Assembly: GCF_000344175.1 (NCBI RefSeq)
Contig: NZ_ALWW01000007.1
Location: 1 to 64,000, forward strand
Origin: Listeria fleischmannii subsp. fleischmannii LU2006-1
GTDB taxonomy: Bacteria > Bacillota > Bacilli > Lactobacillales > Listeriaceae
DNA length: 64,000 nt
Reading direction: 5' to 3'
Each line of letters begins with the position of its first letter. The first letter of the stretch is position 1. Of this stretch, positions 34,325-44,592 are shown one piece after another. The position numbers and the translations under genes are program-made. The notes beneath the pieces are model-generated. The model saw only the letters and a program-made list of their open reading frames with translations. It was not told the origin of the DNA and searched no databases.

Positions 34325-35134
34325 CTAGATATATTCTACAAAATCAGATTCATATTTTTCCGTTATATAAATCCCCGTGAGAAGCACAATCAGTAAAAAA
34401 GAAAAGAAATAAACCATTCGCCACGGATCATCAAAAAACCAACCTCGTGAAAGAAGCGCATCCCTAAAACCTTCGATAATATAAACAAGTGGATTTAAGC
34501 TAAGTACTTTTGTCAGAAGAGATTCAGGATGAGCTGAAACATTTACAACCGCTCCTGAAATAAAAAATAGTAAACGCATGGCCGCATTAATAATCAGCTG
34601 TAAATCACGAAAAACAACAGTGATTGCTGAAGTAAGTACAGCTAGCGCTAATAAAAACAAGACCATACAGGGAAAATAATAAAGTAACTGTAGCCATTCA
34701 AGTGTTGGTAAGAAGCCTTGACTCATAAAAAGAATTAAAAACAAGCCTAGCATGGCAAAAAAACTATTCAACCCTTTTACAATTGCGATTGTAGGTAAAA
34801 TTTCGATTGGGAAGTGCGTTTTAGAAATTAGGCTTAGATTTCGACTAATCGAACCCGCACCTGAAACAATACTTGAACTAATATAAAACCATGGAATAAT
34901 ACCAATTAGCATCCAATAAATATATGGAATATCCGAATGGATAATCGTTTGTCCATTTAAGCGAATACCAAAAACCAAATAATAGATGATAATTTGAATG
35001 GCTGGGCTTAAAAATTCCCAAAACAGCCCAAACAAATGATTTTGATGATTGGCTTTTTGTTCAAATTGCGAAATAAGAATTACTTTATCGACATTCGAAA
35101 CTTGAATTTTCCCCCATGCTAATAAAGATTTCAC
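34325..35134 (-). CDS. tagG: TagG-type polysaccharide/teichoic acid export permease
   Basis: 269 residues, ABC-2 type permease with six predicted helices; NHLFGLFWEFLSPAIQI at the N-terminal amphipathic region and LNPLVYIIEGFRDALL near residue 215 are typical of TagG/Wzm proteins. GTG start overlaps the previous stop codon by 4 bases. It forms the membrane channel with TagH. Confidence 0.9.
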   Translation of the reverse strand: MKSLLAWGKIQVSNVDKVILISQFEQKANHQNHLFGLFWEFLSPAIQIIIYYLVFGIRLNGQTIIHSDIPYIYWMLIGIIPWFYISSSIVSGAGSISRNLSLISKTHFPIEILPTIAIVKGLNSFFAMLGLFLILFMSQGFLPTLEWLQLLYYFPCMVLFLLALAVLTSAITVVFRDLQLIINAAMRLLFFISGAVVNVSAHPESLLTKVLSLNPLVYIIEGFRDALLSRGWFFDDPWRMVYFFSFLLIVLLTGIYITEKYESDFVEYI

Positions 35135-36177
35135 TGCTTTTCCTCTTTTCTCATTACCATATCTTGTACTTTTTGTAAGAGGAACGGCGTAAAGTAGATT
35201 CCCGTGTTCTTATGCTCATCGTATGGTCCAAGATCTAACGTATAATCCACTTTTTTCTCATCTAATACTTGAAGTAAAAATTTCAAATGCTTTTCGTAAT
35301 GAAAATCCCCTTTTCCAACATGAAAATGCAGTTCAGGAAACGTTCGCGCCTGATAGGCCTGATTTAAAATCAAACCATCCCAAAACGCTTTTCCTTTTAA
35401 AAAGTTCTCTCCTAGTAAGTTGTGGAAACGTTGTCGCATTGATTCTGAACTCGCACGCTGCTCCAAATATTTGGCAATATAAATTTGCGGGGCCCAATAA
35501 TCGCTTTACCAAATTGATATTTAAAACTGTAATAAAGCGCCGCCTTTACTTGACCCTGTAGCAATAATATTTTCAGGCGGCACTCGGTACTCATTCGCAA
35601 TTTTTGTAATGAGTGCCAGCACACTACGTTCAAATTCTAATTTTCCACCAAAACCAACGTAGTAACAAAATTGATTATGGTAAGAATCTAAAATAAACAA
35701 TTTATGTGCCTTCACAGAAGTTAGCGTTCGCATATGATTATATACTGGTGCCCCACCTTGAAACTCCGTCGCGTATAAACCAGAAAAGGAAAGGACTAAA
35801 TAGCGCACATCGTCTTTTGCTTCTTCAAAAACATATTTTACTGGATGATCACTAAAAAAGATTTTTTCAGACGGAAATGTTGTTAAAATTTGCTTTTCAT
35901 GTAGTGTATCAACCCATAAAACAGGTGTGACTTCGTTAAAAACAATTTTTTTATTCTCCCGTATAAACAATCGAATTTGATAACCACCGCTATACACTGG
36001 TGTGACTTGAAGCGTCTCGTGCTTATTAGTTGGTTGATACCAAACTCGGTCAATAATACGGCCATCTTGGTACACATAATAGGCAAAGTCATACTGTTTT
36101 TTCTTGTCACTCTCTATCTCAAATGACAATTTAAGCTCATTTTCTTCGTATAAAAAAGAACTCACCTTTACTCCCAA
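35131..36177 (-). CDS. Alpha/beta-hydrolase-like protein fused to an N-terminal FAYYVY domain (two frameshifts)
   Basis: About 349 residues. The first ~95 residues (YDFAYYVYQDGRIID, GGYQIRLFIRENKK) match the stand-alone 109-residue protein two genes upstream. The rest is a hydrolase-like domain with the nucleophile elbow ATGSSKGGALL near residue 210, like the neighbouring 265-residue protein and capsule proteins of the XcbB/CpsF type. Frame breaks lie near 35540 (one base missing) and 35490 (GGG should be GGGG); repairing both gives SFKYQFGKAIIGAPQIYIAK. Probably acts in modification or assembly of the exported glycan; reaction unknown. Confidence 0.75.
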
Positions 36178-36194
36178 TAGAAAAACCTACCTCT

Positions 36195-36992
36195 CTATTC
36201 TGCTTTTAAGATATAGCTGTCTATTCCAATTTCCACTGCATGCTGCATCATTTGCCTCTTTTCCTCCCGAATAAGGTCTTCAAGAACGCTGAAAATAAAA
36301 GGGGTGTACTGATTAACGAGTCTAGTGTGCCGTTCATTCCCTCTATTCACAAAAATTTTACTCTGGATGTCTTGTTCCCTTAAAAAAGTACGATATTCAA
36401 GCAAATCGGTGAATTGAATGTCATACAAGCCAGTATAAAAGCTAATCCTACTAGAGGGCTTTTGGGTATACATTTGCGGAGAGAAAAAAAGATTGTTCAC
36501 TTGTTGTTCAAAATGCGCGTTATCTGCAAAAAACAGACTTTTTTCATTCGGACATAATGTATTAATATAGTCTGCTACGCGAATTTGTGGGACGAGCGAA
36601 AAAACATCGGTGATAAATGGATTAATTAAACCGTATAAAAGAGCCCCTGTACCACCCTTACTGGAACCAAAAGCAATCACTTTTTTATAGCGATTAGTTT
36701 GAATGAACTGGCTTAATTCCTCATTTAACTCTTCATATATTAACTTACCAGCATCAATAAAATACCAACCATACACGCTAGAAAAATAATCTTGAATAAA
36801 GAAATAATCCACATAATTGACGCGTTCAGCAAATTTTATCCATGTATAGCGATTATGCATAGCGGATACTTGCGTTTCTTTTATTTCATGGTTATATATG
36901 GCTGGAATCGCGTCATTTAAAGGCTTAGCTGCATTTTGAAAAACAATTACGAGTGTATCGCTGCCATTTTTAAAGTGCTTTCCATGTAACAT
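36195..36992 (-). CDS. GSSKGG-motif alpha/beta-hydrolase-like protein
   Basis: 265 residues. The core has TLVIVFQNAAKP at an early strand, IAFGSSKGGTGALLYGL near residue 108 (Ser nucleophile elbow), YTGLYDIQFTD (possible acid) and NERHTRLVNQY near residue 222 (candidate catalytic His). A similar GSSKGG elbow occurs in XcbB/CpsF capsule proteins and in Asp2 of accessory Sec systems, where it links to glycan acetylation or export. AAGGAG precedes the ATG. Co-transcribed with its fused paralogue 18 bases downstream. Confidence 0.8.
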   Translation of the reverse strand: MLHGKHFKNGSDTLVIVFQNAAKPLNDAIPAIYNHEIKETQVSAMHNRYTWIKFAERVNYVDYFFIQDYFSSVYGWYFIDAGKLIYEELNEELSQFIQTNRYKKVIAFGSSKGGTGALLYGLINPFITDVFSLVPQIRVADYINTLCPNEKSLFFADNAHFEQQVNNLFFSPQMYTQKPSSRISFYTGLYDIQFTDLLEYRTFLREQDIQSKIFVNRGNERHTRLVNQYTPFIFSVLEDLIREEKRQMMQHAVEIGIDSYILKAE

Positions 36993-37006
36993 TTCATTGT
37001 TCTCCT

Positions 37007-37336
37007 TCAGATATCTACAATTTGTGTCTTACGAATAGGTAAACTCGTTCTTGTTTTCACTTCCTGATTGTCATTTTGCATAACGAAAACCTTCACGCGA
37101 TATTCGCCGCCCTCTGTAAGTTTCACCTTGTGTGTATCTTGATCGGTATAGGTAGATTTCGCAATAGCTTCCGTTTTACCGGTTTTATAGACATAGTAGG
37201 CAAAAGAATAATTTGATTTGGATTCTCTAATACTAAGCTGACATTTTGTTTGTAGAAAATCTCCTTTTAGAGATACTTCCACACTTTGAATGAGTTCGGT
37301 CAATTTTTCTACTTTTTTCTTTGTTCTTTTTTTCAT
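37007..37336 (-). CDS. Small stand-alone FAYYVY-domain protein
   Basis: 109 residues. Basic N-terminus (MKKRTKKKVEK) then a beta-rich domain with YSFAYYVYKTGKTEA and GGEYRVKVFVMQNDN. The same domain forms the N-terminus of the protein at 35131-36177, so the pair is a Rosetta-stone relationship: this small protein probably binds the adjacent 265-residue hydrolase. No signal peptide. Family otherwise not recognised. Confidence 0.75.
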   Translation of the reverse strand: MKKRTKKKVEKLTELIQSVEVSLKGDFLQTKCQLSIRESKSNYSFAYYVYKTGKTEAIAKSTYTDQDTHKVKLTEGGEYRVKVFVMQNDNQEVKTRTSLPIRKTQIVDI

Positions 37337-37346
37337 TTATTTCTCC

Positions 37347-39493
37347 TTAAATCGGTTTTCGAATCAAATCGGTTACCAGTGTTTCTATTTGCTTTTCAAT
37401 TTTTTCACGATCAAATTTTTTATACGCATAATCTTTTCTACTTTTTAAAGAAGCCTCGCCCCAATCACTTTCTAAAACAATCTGTTTGGCTTCTTCCAGT
37501 GTAGAAATGATGTAACGCGACGGATAAACTGTATCGGCACCCTTCCAATTTCTTATCACCGGTACCGCACCACTTGCCATCGCTTCCGAAACTGAAACAT
37601 GAGAACCTTCAAAATCACTAGGTGAAAGCAAAAAGCCAATTTTCTGAAGCCACTCTGGTATATCATTCCCGTGCGGGTCGAAAATAACATTATCATGCCA
37701 CGGCGCGCGTTCAATTCGCTCTGATACCTCTGTATAATACTCACGCTCTTTTTCTCTCGCCATAAGCCAAGGAAGCTCTTCCGGGCGTTTACTTTTAATA
37801 AACAGTTTATAACGCTTATCCTTCTGCCACAACTTCTCAAGTAAATCAAGCGCCAAGTCAACTCGTTTCCGTAAAGGCAAGATGCCACATATCCCAAGAT
37901 GGAACTGATAATCCTGTTCTTTTTTTAAATCTAATTTCCCGGTATCAATAAGATTATCTATGTAGCACATTTTATATCTTGGAATTTGAAAAATTCGATG
38001 AAATTCTTCTAACATATAAGGCGTAATCACAATAAATTGATCCACTTTCGCGCTATCAACCTTTTCGAGAAACTTTAAATCTTTTTCTTGGAAATGCAGT
38101 CGCGCAATGAGTGTTTGATGCTCTTTTTTATGTTTGGCGTACCAAACGAGGTTTCCTAGTCCCCATTCACAAAAAATAACATCCGCCCATTCTAAACATG
38201 CTTCACTATGCGTTTGATCATGCTTTTCATGAGAAGAAAATACGTCCAGTCTCACTTCATACGCAGGGCTACTCTCAAAATGCTCAATTAACATTTTCGC
38301 AAATTTTAAGTCGTGTCCCGCAAAAACAATTTTCGTCGGCGTCTTTTTAAAGGACCAAATAAAAGGACTTAGCCGTTCATACGCTTTTTTAAAAGTAAAT
38401 GACTGGCTCGCCTTGTACATTTTTTTAGCTGCCACTTCATAAAGCTTTTCATCCTCTAAAACGTGCTCTGTCTTTTCAATAAAGTCCGCTTCTGTATCAA
38501 CAAAAAGAGGATAATCTTCACCAAGTAACGCCTCGTGCATCTTCGTACGCCTAACTAATGCTGGTTTCCCTAGCCGCCCGTATTCAAGCAACTTACTTGA
38601 TAGTTCCACACTTTCGTCATTGTCGAGTGAAGCACTTCTCCAGCTAATCCCAATATCCGCTTCAGCAATTAAGTCTTGGCACGCCTCCCTTGAAACAGCG
38701 CCAACCCAATCAATCGAAGGCGTTTCATTTAACGCTTTTTTGATGCGCAGTTGATTTTCTCGCTCGCGCAACCTGTCCTGAAATTTATCGCCCACAATTT
38801 GTGTGTGAATCCGATTATTTCGTGCTGCTAATTTCTTAGTTACAGCAATAATTTCCTCCGTATGCCAATCCTCATGAAATTTCCCACTATAAATTAACCT
38901 AGAATGTTTATTGCGAAAACTCGGAACATCTTCAAAATCAGGAATCATTGGGTAAAGAAGTTGAATTTTCGCACCATCAACCTGAATGAGCTTTTGAAAG
39001 GCTTCTTTCGTTTCTTTTGTTTGGAGAAAAAGGTGGTCAAAATGGTCATAAACGCGTTTTAAATCCGTTCGCTCTTCTCTAGTTGACCGCTCGTCGTGTT
39101 TAAAATCCGTCAAATATGGAACCGTAATCGCTCTAAATGCTTCATGCTTCATAACTTCGCGGACCAAATTAAAACCCCGCACAATCACCAAATCATATTT
39201 ATTTTCATTATGAAGCTGCCTCATGATTTGAACAGCCTCCGTTACAGATAGGCGAGAATTCTTTTGAGAAAGCTGATGAATAAATTTATCAAATGGTTGA
39301 ACCAGGCGAATATTATTTACTTTTTTTAAGGCTTCTGTTAAATTTGTGCTTTGCTCCTTTGCTTTAAGAAGTAAATCCACTTGCACATTTGGGCTTAAAG
39401 CAAGCATGGGGCCATAGAAGTGAGCCACACTGCCGATCCGTCCATAAAATTTAAATCAATGTCTCCATACAATAAAATACGCAACTTGCTCAT
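37347..39493 (-). CDS. Tandem two-module glycosyltransferase (GT-B/GT4-like, one frameshift)
   Basis: About 715 residues with two GT-B folds in tandem. Module one (~1-365) ends in a GT4-like C-terminal half (RLIYSGKFHEDWH, DIGISWRSASLDNDESVELS, SSKLLEYGRLGKPAL); module two (~370-715) has GICGILPLRKRVDLALDLL and LSPSDFEGSHVSVSEAMASG. The true start is at 39493 (MSKLRILLYGDIDLN, after AGGAGGG). The frame breaks near 39410, where CCCC should be CCCCC. Probably adds two residues, or alternates linkages, of the exported polysaccharide. Confidence 0.82.
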
Positions 39494-39502
39494 TTTTCCC
39501 TC

Positions 39503-41689
39503 CTAGATTTCTACTTGTGTAAGTTGTTGTGCTCCTGCTTTTGCCCCTTTTTCGATAAAATTGAAGCGATTAACGCTAAACATTTTAGCACCAAATCGTG
39601 CGTAACCTTCTAAATTCTCATCTTGTTCAAAACTCTCTAGTAACACCTTCATTGTTTTACGAAACGGATAACTCGTTCTCATAACAGAACGCGAAGGGTA
39701 TAAATGGTCAACAAAAATATATTCCAAGCCCTCATCTAAAACGTCCATTTGATTTTCCTTGCTCTCGTAATACGTAGCTTTCCCAATAAAGTCCGCATCC
39801 GTATAAAGTGTCGCTAACATTAAATCTTTTAAGTAATGACTCCCGTAGAAGTGATTAAAGTTTAATAATGTCATATAATCCGCCTCTAACACCTTTTCAC
39901 AGTCCGTATAATTATCCATATAGGAAAGTAAATAACAAGATACCGTCTTCGTTTGATAATGATTGAGAATAAAATTAAAATCCGCGAAATCTTCCACACT
40001 ACGTATAAATAAAGCGAGTTTTTTATTTTGATAGCTCTGCTTTTCAAATATTTCAAGAGCCATCTCAATTTCCTCTACAGATTCGACAATCGCCATCATA
40101 CAAACTTTCGCTGTTAAAACGGGTAAATTAATGTCCATATTTTTTAAAATATAGTTTAGGCGATGTTTATACGTGTGTTTTTCATAGATTTCCCGAATTC
40201 CCTCTAAAGATTTTTTATAATAGGCTGTATCATTTTTTACGACTGTACGCATTTGCGCCCGTAAATCATTCGGTTCTTCTGAAATCATGACAATATTTCC
40301 AAAAAGAGCTTCAATACCTTTTGAATAGCTACTTAAAATGGGAGTTCCTGAAGCAAGACCTTCAAATACACGTCTTGAAAACATGGTCGGGGAATGAATG
40401 ACGCTATTCACGTTTAGCATAAAACGATAGCCTTTATAGGCCTTATCAATTTCGTCATAACGTAAACTCCCAATCACGTTCTCTTTAAACTTTTCTGGAA
40501 ATCTAAATTCCGGCTCAGGACGTTCAAAATTACGATCATAAATGGCTAATCCAAATTCTTGGCTGAACCCTAGCATTGTATCCATAATTTGGCGTCTTTC
40601 TAAATGTCTATTGGCATAATAAGAACCTGCAAAGCAGATTTTATTTTCCCTTGGTGTTGCTAATTGAATAGGATTATGGCGTGTTGGTTCTGCAGCAAAC
40701 GGAAGTGCAAAAACGCGCTCATGCTTCGCTCGCTTTTTATATTCTGGGATAATATTCGCATCTGTTGTATAAATATAATCAAAACGTTTAGCTGTATCAA
40801 TAAATTTATCAAAGTGAATTGGGTCCTCTTTATTCCAAAAAAGGGTTGGGATGTCTCTCTTTTTGCACCATTTTAATAACTCGAAAAGAGTATCGCGACT
40901 TACATTGGAATACTTTCCGATTTGGTACTCCCAGGCTCCACCGTTACCGTGCCAAGCGGACTCTACAAAAAGAAGATGTGGCTTTTCTTTTGTTAGTACG
41001 GTTTTCCAATTTTCAGGCGTAAACGTGATTAATTCTACCTCATTTTGGAAATTAGACATTGTAAATTCATCGAAAATGCAGGCTACCTTTAAGTCCCGAA
41101 ATGATTTCACTTCCTGAACTGGGTTTCCGATTATCGTTTCTACTTTTCTTTTTTCAAAAATTCGTTCTACGCATGCTTTTTTGATTCGAACGATTCCTTT
41201 TCCCGTGATTTTAAGCGCCAGGCGAAGATATTTAGTATTTTTCCCCACTGTCACATGCTGCTCCTTTTGCAATGAACTTAGTGTTGTCACTTCTTTTTCA
41301 TGCTCATTATATTCGGCAATCGCTAGTTTTACTGTCACGCCTTGCGAACATTCTGCTTCTATTTGAATGGATAAGGTTTCGCCGGGCATTACTTGAATCA
41401 AATGCTTCGGAAACCTCGAAAAAGCCACATTTTTTTCCATAAAAGAAGCATAATTGGAACGACTATCACCGTTTGCAAAACAAAGTTCATCATCCAGCAT
41501 ATACGCATGAAGTCCTTCTTTTTTCACGTACCACCAATTTTTAGCATCACAAAAACGGGAATTTGAAATTAATTTAGGATGAATATCCGCAATAATTTCC
41601 GTTTGAAAATTATTTATTACGTGATAGAAATCAGTTATTTGTTTTTTAATTGTATTTTCTTTCGTAAGCTCCAATATTTTCCATTCCAT
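39503..41689 (-). CDS. CgeB/DUF3880-type glycosyltransferase with N-terminal sugar-binding-like domain
   Basis: 728 residues. After a short lead, residues ~45-180 look like a jelly-roll domain (NWWYVKKEGLHAY, MPGETLSIQIEAE, KNTKYLRLALKITG). Next comes a DUF3880/CgeB glycosyltransferase core (CIFDEFTMSNF, KICFAGSYYANRHLERR, FSRRVFEGLASGTPILSS), then a GT2-like C-terminal part (KVCMMAIVESVEEIEMALE, YMTLLNFNHFYGSHYL). The annotated ATG overlaps the coiled-coil gene by 55 bases with no clear ribosome site, so the start is uncertain. Likely cytosolic enzyme of glycan assembly. Confidence 0.8.
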   Translation of the reverse strand: MEWKILELTKENTIKKQITDFYHVINNFQTEIIADIHPKLISNSRFCDAKNWWYVKKEGLHAYMLDDELCFANGDSRSNYASFMEKNVAFSRFPKHLIQVMPGETLSIQIEAECSQGVTVKLAIAEYNEHEKEVTTLSSLQKEQHVTVGKNTKYLRLALKITGKGIVRIKKACVERIFEKRKVETIIGNPVQEVKSFRDLKVACIFDEFTMSNFQNEVELITFTPENWKTVLTKEKPHLLFVESAWHGNGGAWEYQIGKYSNVSRDTLFELLKWCKKRDIPTLFWNKEDPIHFDKFIDTAKRFDYIYTTDANIIPEYKKRAKHERVFALPFAAEPTRHNPIQLATPRENKICFAGSYYANRHLERRQIMDTMLGFSQEFGLAIYDRNFERPEPEFRFPEKFKENVIGSLRYDEIDKAYKGYRFMLNVNSVIHSPTMFSRRVFEGLASGTPILSSYSKGIEALFGNIVMISEEPNDLRAQMRTVVKNDTAYYKKSLEGIREIYEKHTYKHRLNYILKNMDINLPVLTAKVCMMAIVESVEEIEMALEIFEKQSYQNKKLALFIRSVEDFADFNFILNHYQTKTVSCYLLSYMDNYTDCEKVLEADYMTLLNFNHFYGSHYLKDLMLATLYTDADFIGKATYYESKENQMDVLDEGLEYIFVDHLYPSRSVMRTSYPFRKTMKVLLESFEQDENLEGYARFGAKMFSVNRFNFIEKGAKAGAQQLTQVEI

Positions 41690-42141
41690 TTCATTAATTT
41701 AGTATTCATCATTTTCTGGTGTTTTTCTAGCAACATTTCTAAAGCTTCTTCTTTTTGAAAAAGTAAGTTTTTCATGTCATCTCGTTCACTGGCGATGGTC
41801 GTAAATTCCTCTGCTAGACCACCTAGCCATTTTTTTTGCTCTTCTAGCAGTTCGAATGTTCTTTTTTTATATTCGCTTAACTCGGCTTGTACTTCTTTCC
41901 ATTGTTCATAAAATTTCAGTTCTGTTTGATTTTCGCTTTTAAGCCCATTTAATTGTTCCTGCAGCATCTCATTTTGTTGCATCAACTTTTGGTTTTCTTG
42001 TTTTGAACTGTTTAATTGTTGATTCATCATTTGAATCTGGTTCACCAAACGTTGATTTTCTGACTTAAGCGAAATCGCCTCATTCTTGTTTGTCTCTATA
42101 TCAATAAATGCCTTGTCTATTTCGCTTTGTTTGCGCATCAT
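41635..42141 (-). CDS. Coiled-coil protein of the glycan locus
   Basis: 168 residues, almost entirely heptad-patterned coiled coil rich in Gln, Glu, Asn and Leu (residues ~5-145), ending in a basic KWNGKYWSLRKKIQLK tail. No enzyme motif. The ATG overlaps the stop codon of the preceding glycosyltransferase. It may act as a scaffold or chain-length ruler for the glycosyltransferases, comparable to coiled-coil rulers such as WbdD in O-antigen systems; this is inference. Confidence 0.75.
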   Translation of the reverse strand: MMRKQSEIDKAFIDIETNKNEAISLKSENQRLVNQIQMMNQQLNSSKQENQKLMQQNEMLQEQLNGLKSENQTELKFYEQWKEVQAELSEYKKRTFELLEEQKKWLGGLAEEFTTIASERDDMKNLLFQKEEALEMLLEKHQKMMNTKLMKWNGKYWSLRKKIQLKNK

Positions 42142-43370
42142 TTTTTCTCATCCTCACTTAATTTCTGATAAATATTTAAGAACTTGATTTTCTCTTTTTC
42201 CCAATTATAAATTTCCCGAGCCTCTAAAGAGCGCTCACTCATTTTGCTTCGTAAATCAGGACTTTTAAGCAACTGATTGACAGCATTTGCGATGGAGACG
42301 GGATCTGATGAATCAACGAGTATTCCTGTTTTAGAATCATTTATGACTTTCTTCATTTCAGGAAACGAGCAGCTAATTACTGGTACACCTGCCATCATAT
42401 ACTCAAATAGTTTATTGGATGCTGCTGTAAAATGATTAAAGCAAGTATTATTCAGCAATTGAAACCCTAGATAAGCATTTCTTGTATATAGCGGCAACTC
42501 CTCCACTGGAACTTTTTCAATAAATTTCACGCGGTGCATCAAATTAGCTTGTTGCGTCGCTTTCTTTAAAGTCTGTTTCAGTTTTCCGTCCCCAATAAAT
42601 ACGACTGTACCTTTTTCGAATAAAGGAACGGCTGCTAATAAATTTTCTAACCCTCGTCCAATTTGCAATCCACCTTGATAAAGTAAAATCGGCTCTGTTT
42701 CAGCTAATTGCAATTGGTTGTGAAGGTCTATTTTATCCGTGTTTTTTTGCAGAAAAGGATAATTATAAATCACTTCTGGGTTAAAACCATACACTCTTCG
42801 AAAATATTTTGCTCTGGTGTCATTTTCATGAATAACATAGTCAGGAAAACGAATTAAAAGTCTTTCAAAAACCCGATAAATAGGTAAGTCATAACCGGAA
42901 CGACTTGTATTTATCTCATGTGAATCAAAAATCAATTTTTTCCTTTTTACTTTGGAACATAAAACGGCTTGTAACAAAGTATTTAAATCATTGGCATGGT
43001 AAATATCCGTCCGCATTATCATTCCTTGCGCAGTCATTTTCCCAATCAAGATTAAATTTCGTACAAGATAATGCAGTTTTGTCATTAAAAGGATTAACAA
43101 GAATACGAAAAATAACGCGCCCAGTAAAGGGGCAAACATGGTTATAATAATTCCTATTAAGAATAATCCCGTTTTTTGAAAAGGTATCAGTTGACGACTT
43201 ATTCGGTGTAAACGGAAATTTTCTGATTCTATTTGAATAGCGGGTTGCGTATTTTTTAAAGCGATTAATTGGACGAAATACCCCGCGTCTAAAAGTGCCG
43301 TACACTCTCTTAGAACCCTGGCATCATTTGTAAAACCGTTCCAAAGAAACATTGTCACTCTTTTTTTCAT
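42138..43370 (-). CDS. GT4-family glycosyltransferase with membrane segments
   Basis: 410 residues. N-terminal Rossmann half with two hydrophobic helices (residues ~68-100, FQKTGLFLIGIIITMF and GALFFVFLLILLMT), then HANDLNTLLQA and IFDSHEINTSRSG. The C-terminal donor half has ILLYQGGLQIGRGLENLL, GDGKLKQTLKK and the nucleotide-sugar EX7E-like region SNKLFEYMMAGVPVISCSFPE. Membrane association suggests it acts on a lipid-linked acceptor. Confidence 0.87.
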   Translation of the reverse strand: MKKRVTMFLWNGFTNDARVLRECTALLDAGYFVQLIALKNTQPAIQIESENFRLHRISRQLIPFQKTGLFLIGIIITMFAPLLGALFFVFLLILLMTKLHYLVRNLILIGKMTAQGMIMRTDIYHANDLNTLLQAVLCSKVKRKKLIFDSHEINTSRSGYDLPIYRVFERLLIRFPDYVIHENDTRAKYFRRVYGFNPEVIYNYPFLQKNTDKIDLHNQLQLAETEPILLYQGGLQIGRGLENLLAAVPLFEKGTVVFIGDGKLKQTLKKATQQANLMHRVKFIEKVPVEELPLYTRNAYLGFQLLNNTCFNHFTAASNKLFEYMMAGVPVISCSFPEMKKVINDSKTGILVDSSDPVSIANAVNQLLKSPDLRSKMSERSLEAREIYNWEKEKIKFLNIYQKLSEDEKK

Positions 43371-44565
43371 TAATCTTCCTCAAAAATAATTTTATAAAGC
43401 AGCTTTTTGTTTGTTTGCCAATTAAAATGACGCCGCGCAAAATTATTCCCATTTTCTCCGTAGTATCTTCGTAATTCTTGATTATTGATAAGCTTTGAAA
43501 GTTCTTTATTGATTTCTTGTTGCTCATTTTTATTAAAAACGAGTCCTGCCTCTGCCTTTTCAATGATTTGTTTCGAATAGCCAGATGTCACACCAATAAT
43601 TGGTAAGGAAGCCCCCATGTAATCAATTAATTTTCCCGGCACTACCGTTTTAAAAATAGCGTGCTCTTTTAGCCCAATATAAGCAATGTCTGCACTACGC
43701 AGTCTTTTCCATACTTTCTGCCTCGATTCAGGCGGTTTAATGATGACATTTTTTAAACCTAAGTTTTTAATTTCTTGTTGAATTTCCGCATAATATTTTC
43801 CGTAACCAATCAATAGAAACTGAACGTTCTTAGCAGATTGAAAATTTTTAGCTAAATGAAATAAGCTTTCAATATCCTGCGCAATCCCCATATTCCCAGT
43901 GTAGACGATAGTGATTTTGTCTGATACTCGTGACACCGGTACTTGCACAAGCTCCGAATCTGTTAGTCCATTGGGTAAAAAGTGGATTTTTTTGGAATCC
44001 CCAACAATTCCTTGAATATAGCTAATAAATCCTTCACTATTCACAATTAACTTGTCTGCTTGATGGTATATCCGCTTTTCAATCAAGTATCCCAAAGCTC
44101 TAAGAATTTTTGGAAATATACCTTTGATGGCGCTTAATGTTTCAGGCCATAAATCACGAATATCTACTACAAACTCGGCTTTGAATTTTCGTTTTGCTAA
44201 AAGACCAATAAACGGAACAGAAAGTGGTGGAGACGTTACAAATACAACATCATAAGTTTCAGATTCGGTGAGAATTAATTTGATAAAACGAAATAAAACT
44301 TCTACATATAGCAAAAAACGCCGAAGAATATTTTTTTCAAAACGAATGCTTTTTGTTTTAATTCGCTTTATTGTAATACCTTCCGGAGCACATTCAAGGA
44401 AATCAGTCTGCTGATAAAGTTGCTTATACGGATAATGTGGTTCTGTCGTCCATACGGTTACATCAGCGACCTCATCTAAGCATTGGCAAATTCCCTTCAT
44501 GCGGTTTGCTGCACTCCCAATTTCTGGAGGGAAATTTTGGGAAATAATCAATATTCTTTTTTCAT
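43370..44565 (-). CDS. GT4-family glycosyltransferase, WbuB-like (frameshift at the start)
   Basis: About 398 residues, resembling WbuB-type N-acetyl-fucosamine transferases: QNFPPEIGSAANRMKGI at the N-terminus, VVDIRDLWPETLSA, NSEGFISYIQG, IVYTGNMGIAQDIESL and FKTVVPGKLIDYMGASLPI. The initiation region reads ATGAAAAAAGAATATTG; one extra A gives MKKRILIISQNFPP, the normal start, so the true ATG is at 44565 with a homopolymer error just after it. Part of the glycan operon. Confidence 0.85.
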
Positions 44566-44592
44566 GGAAACTATATATCCCCTATAGTTATT

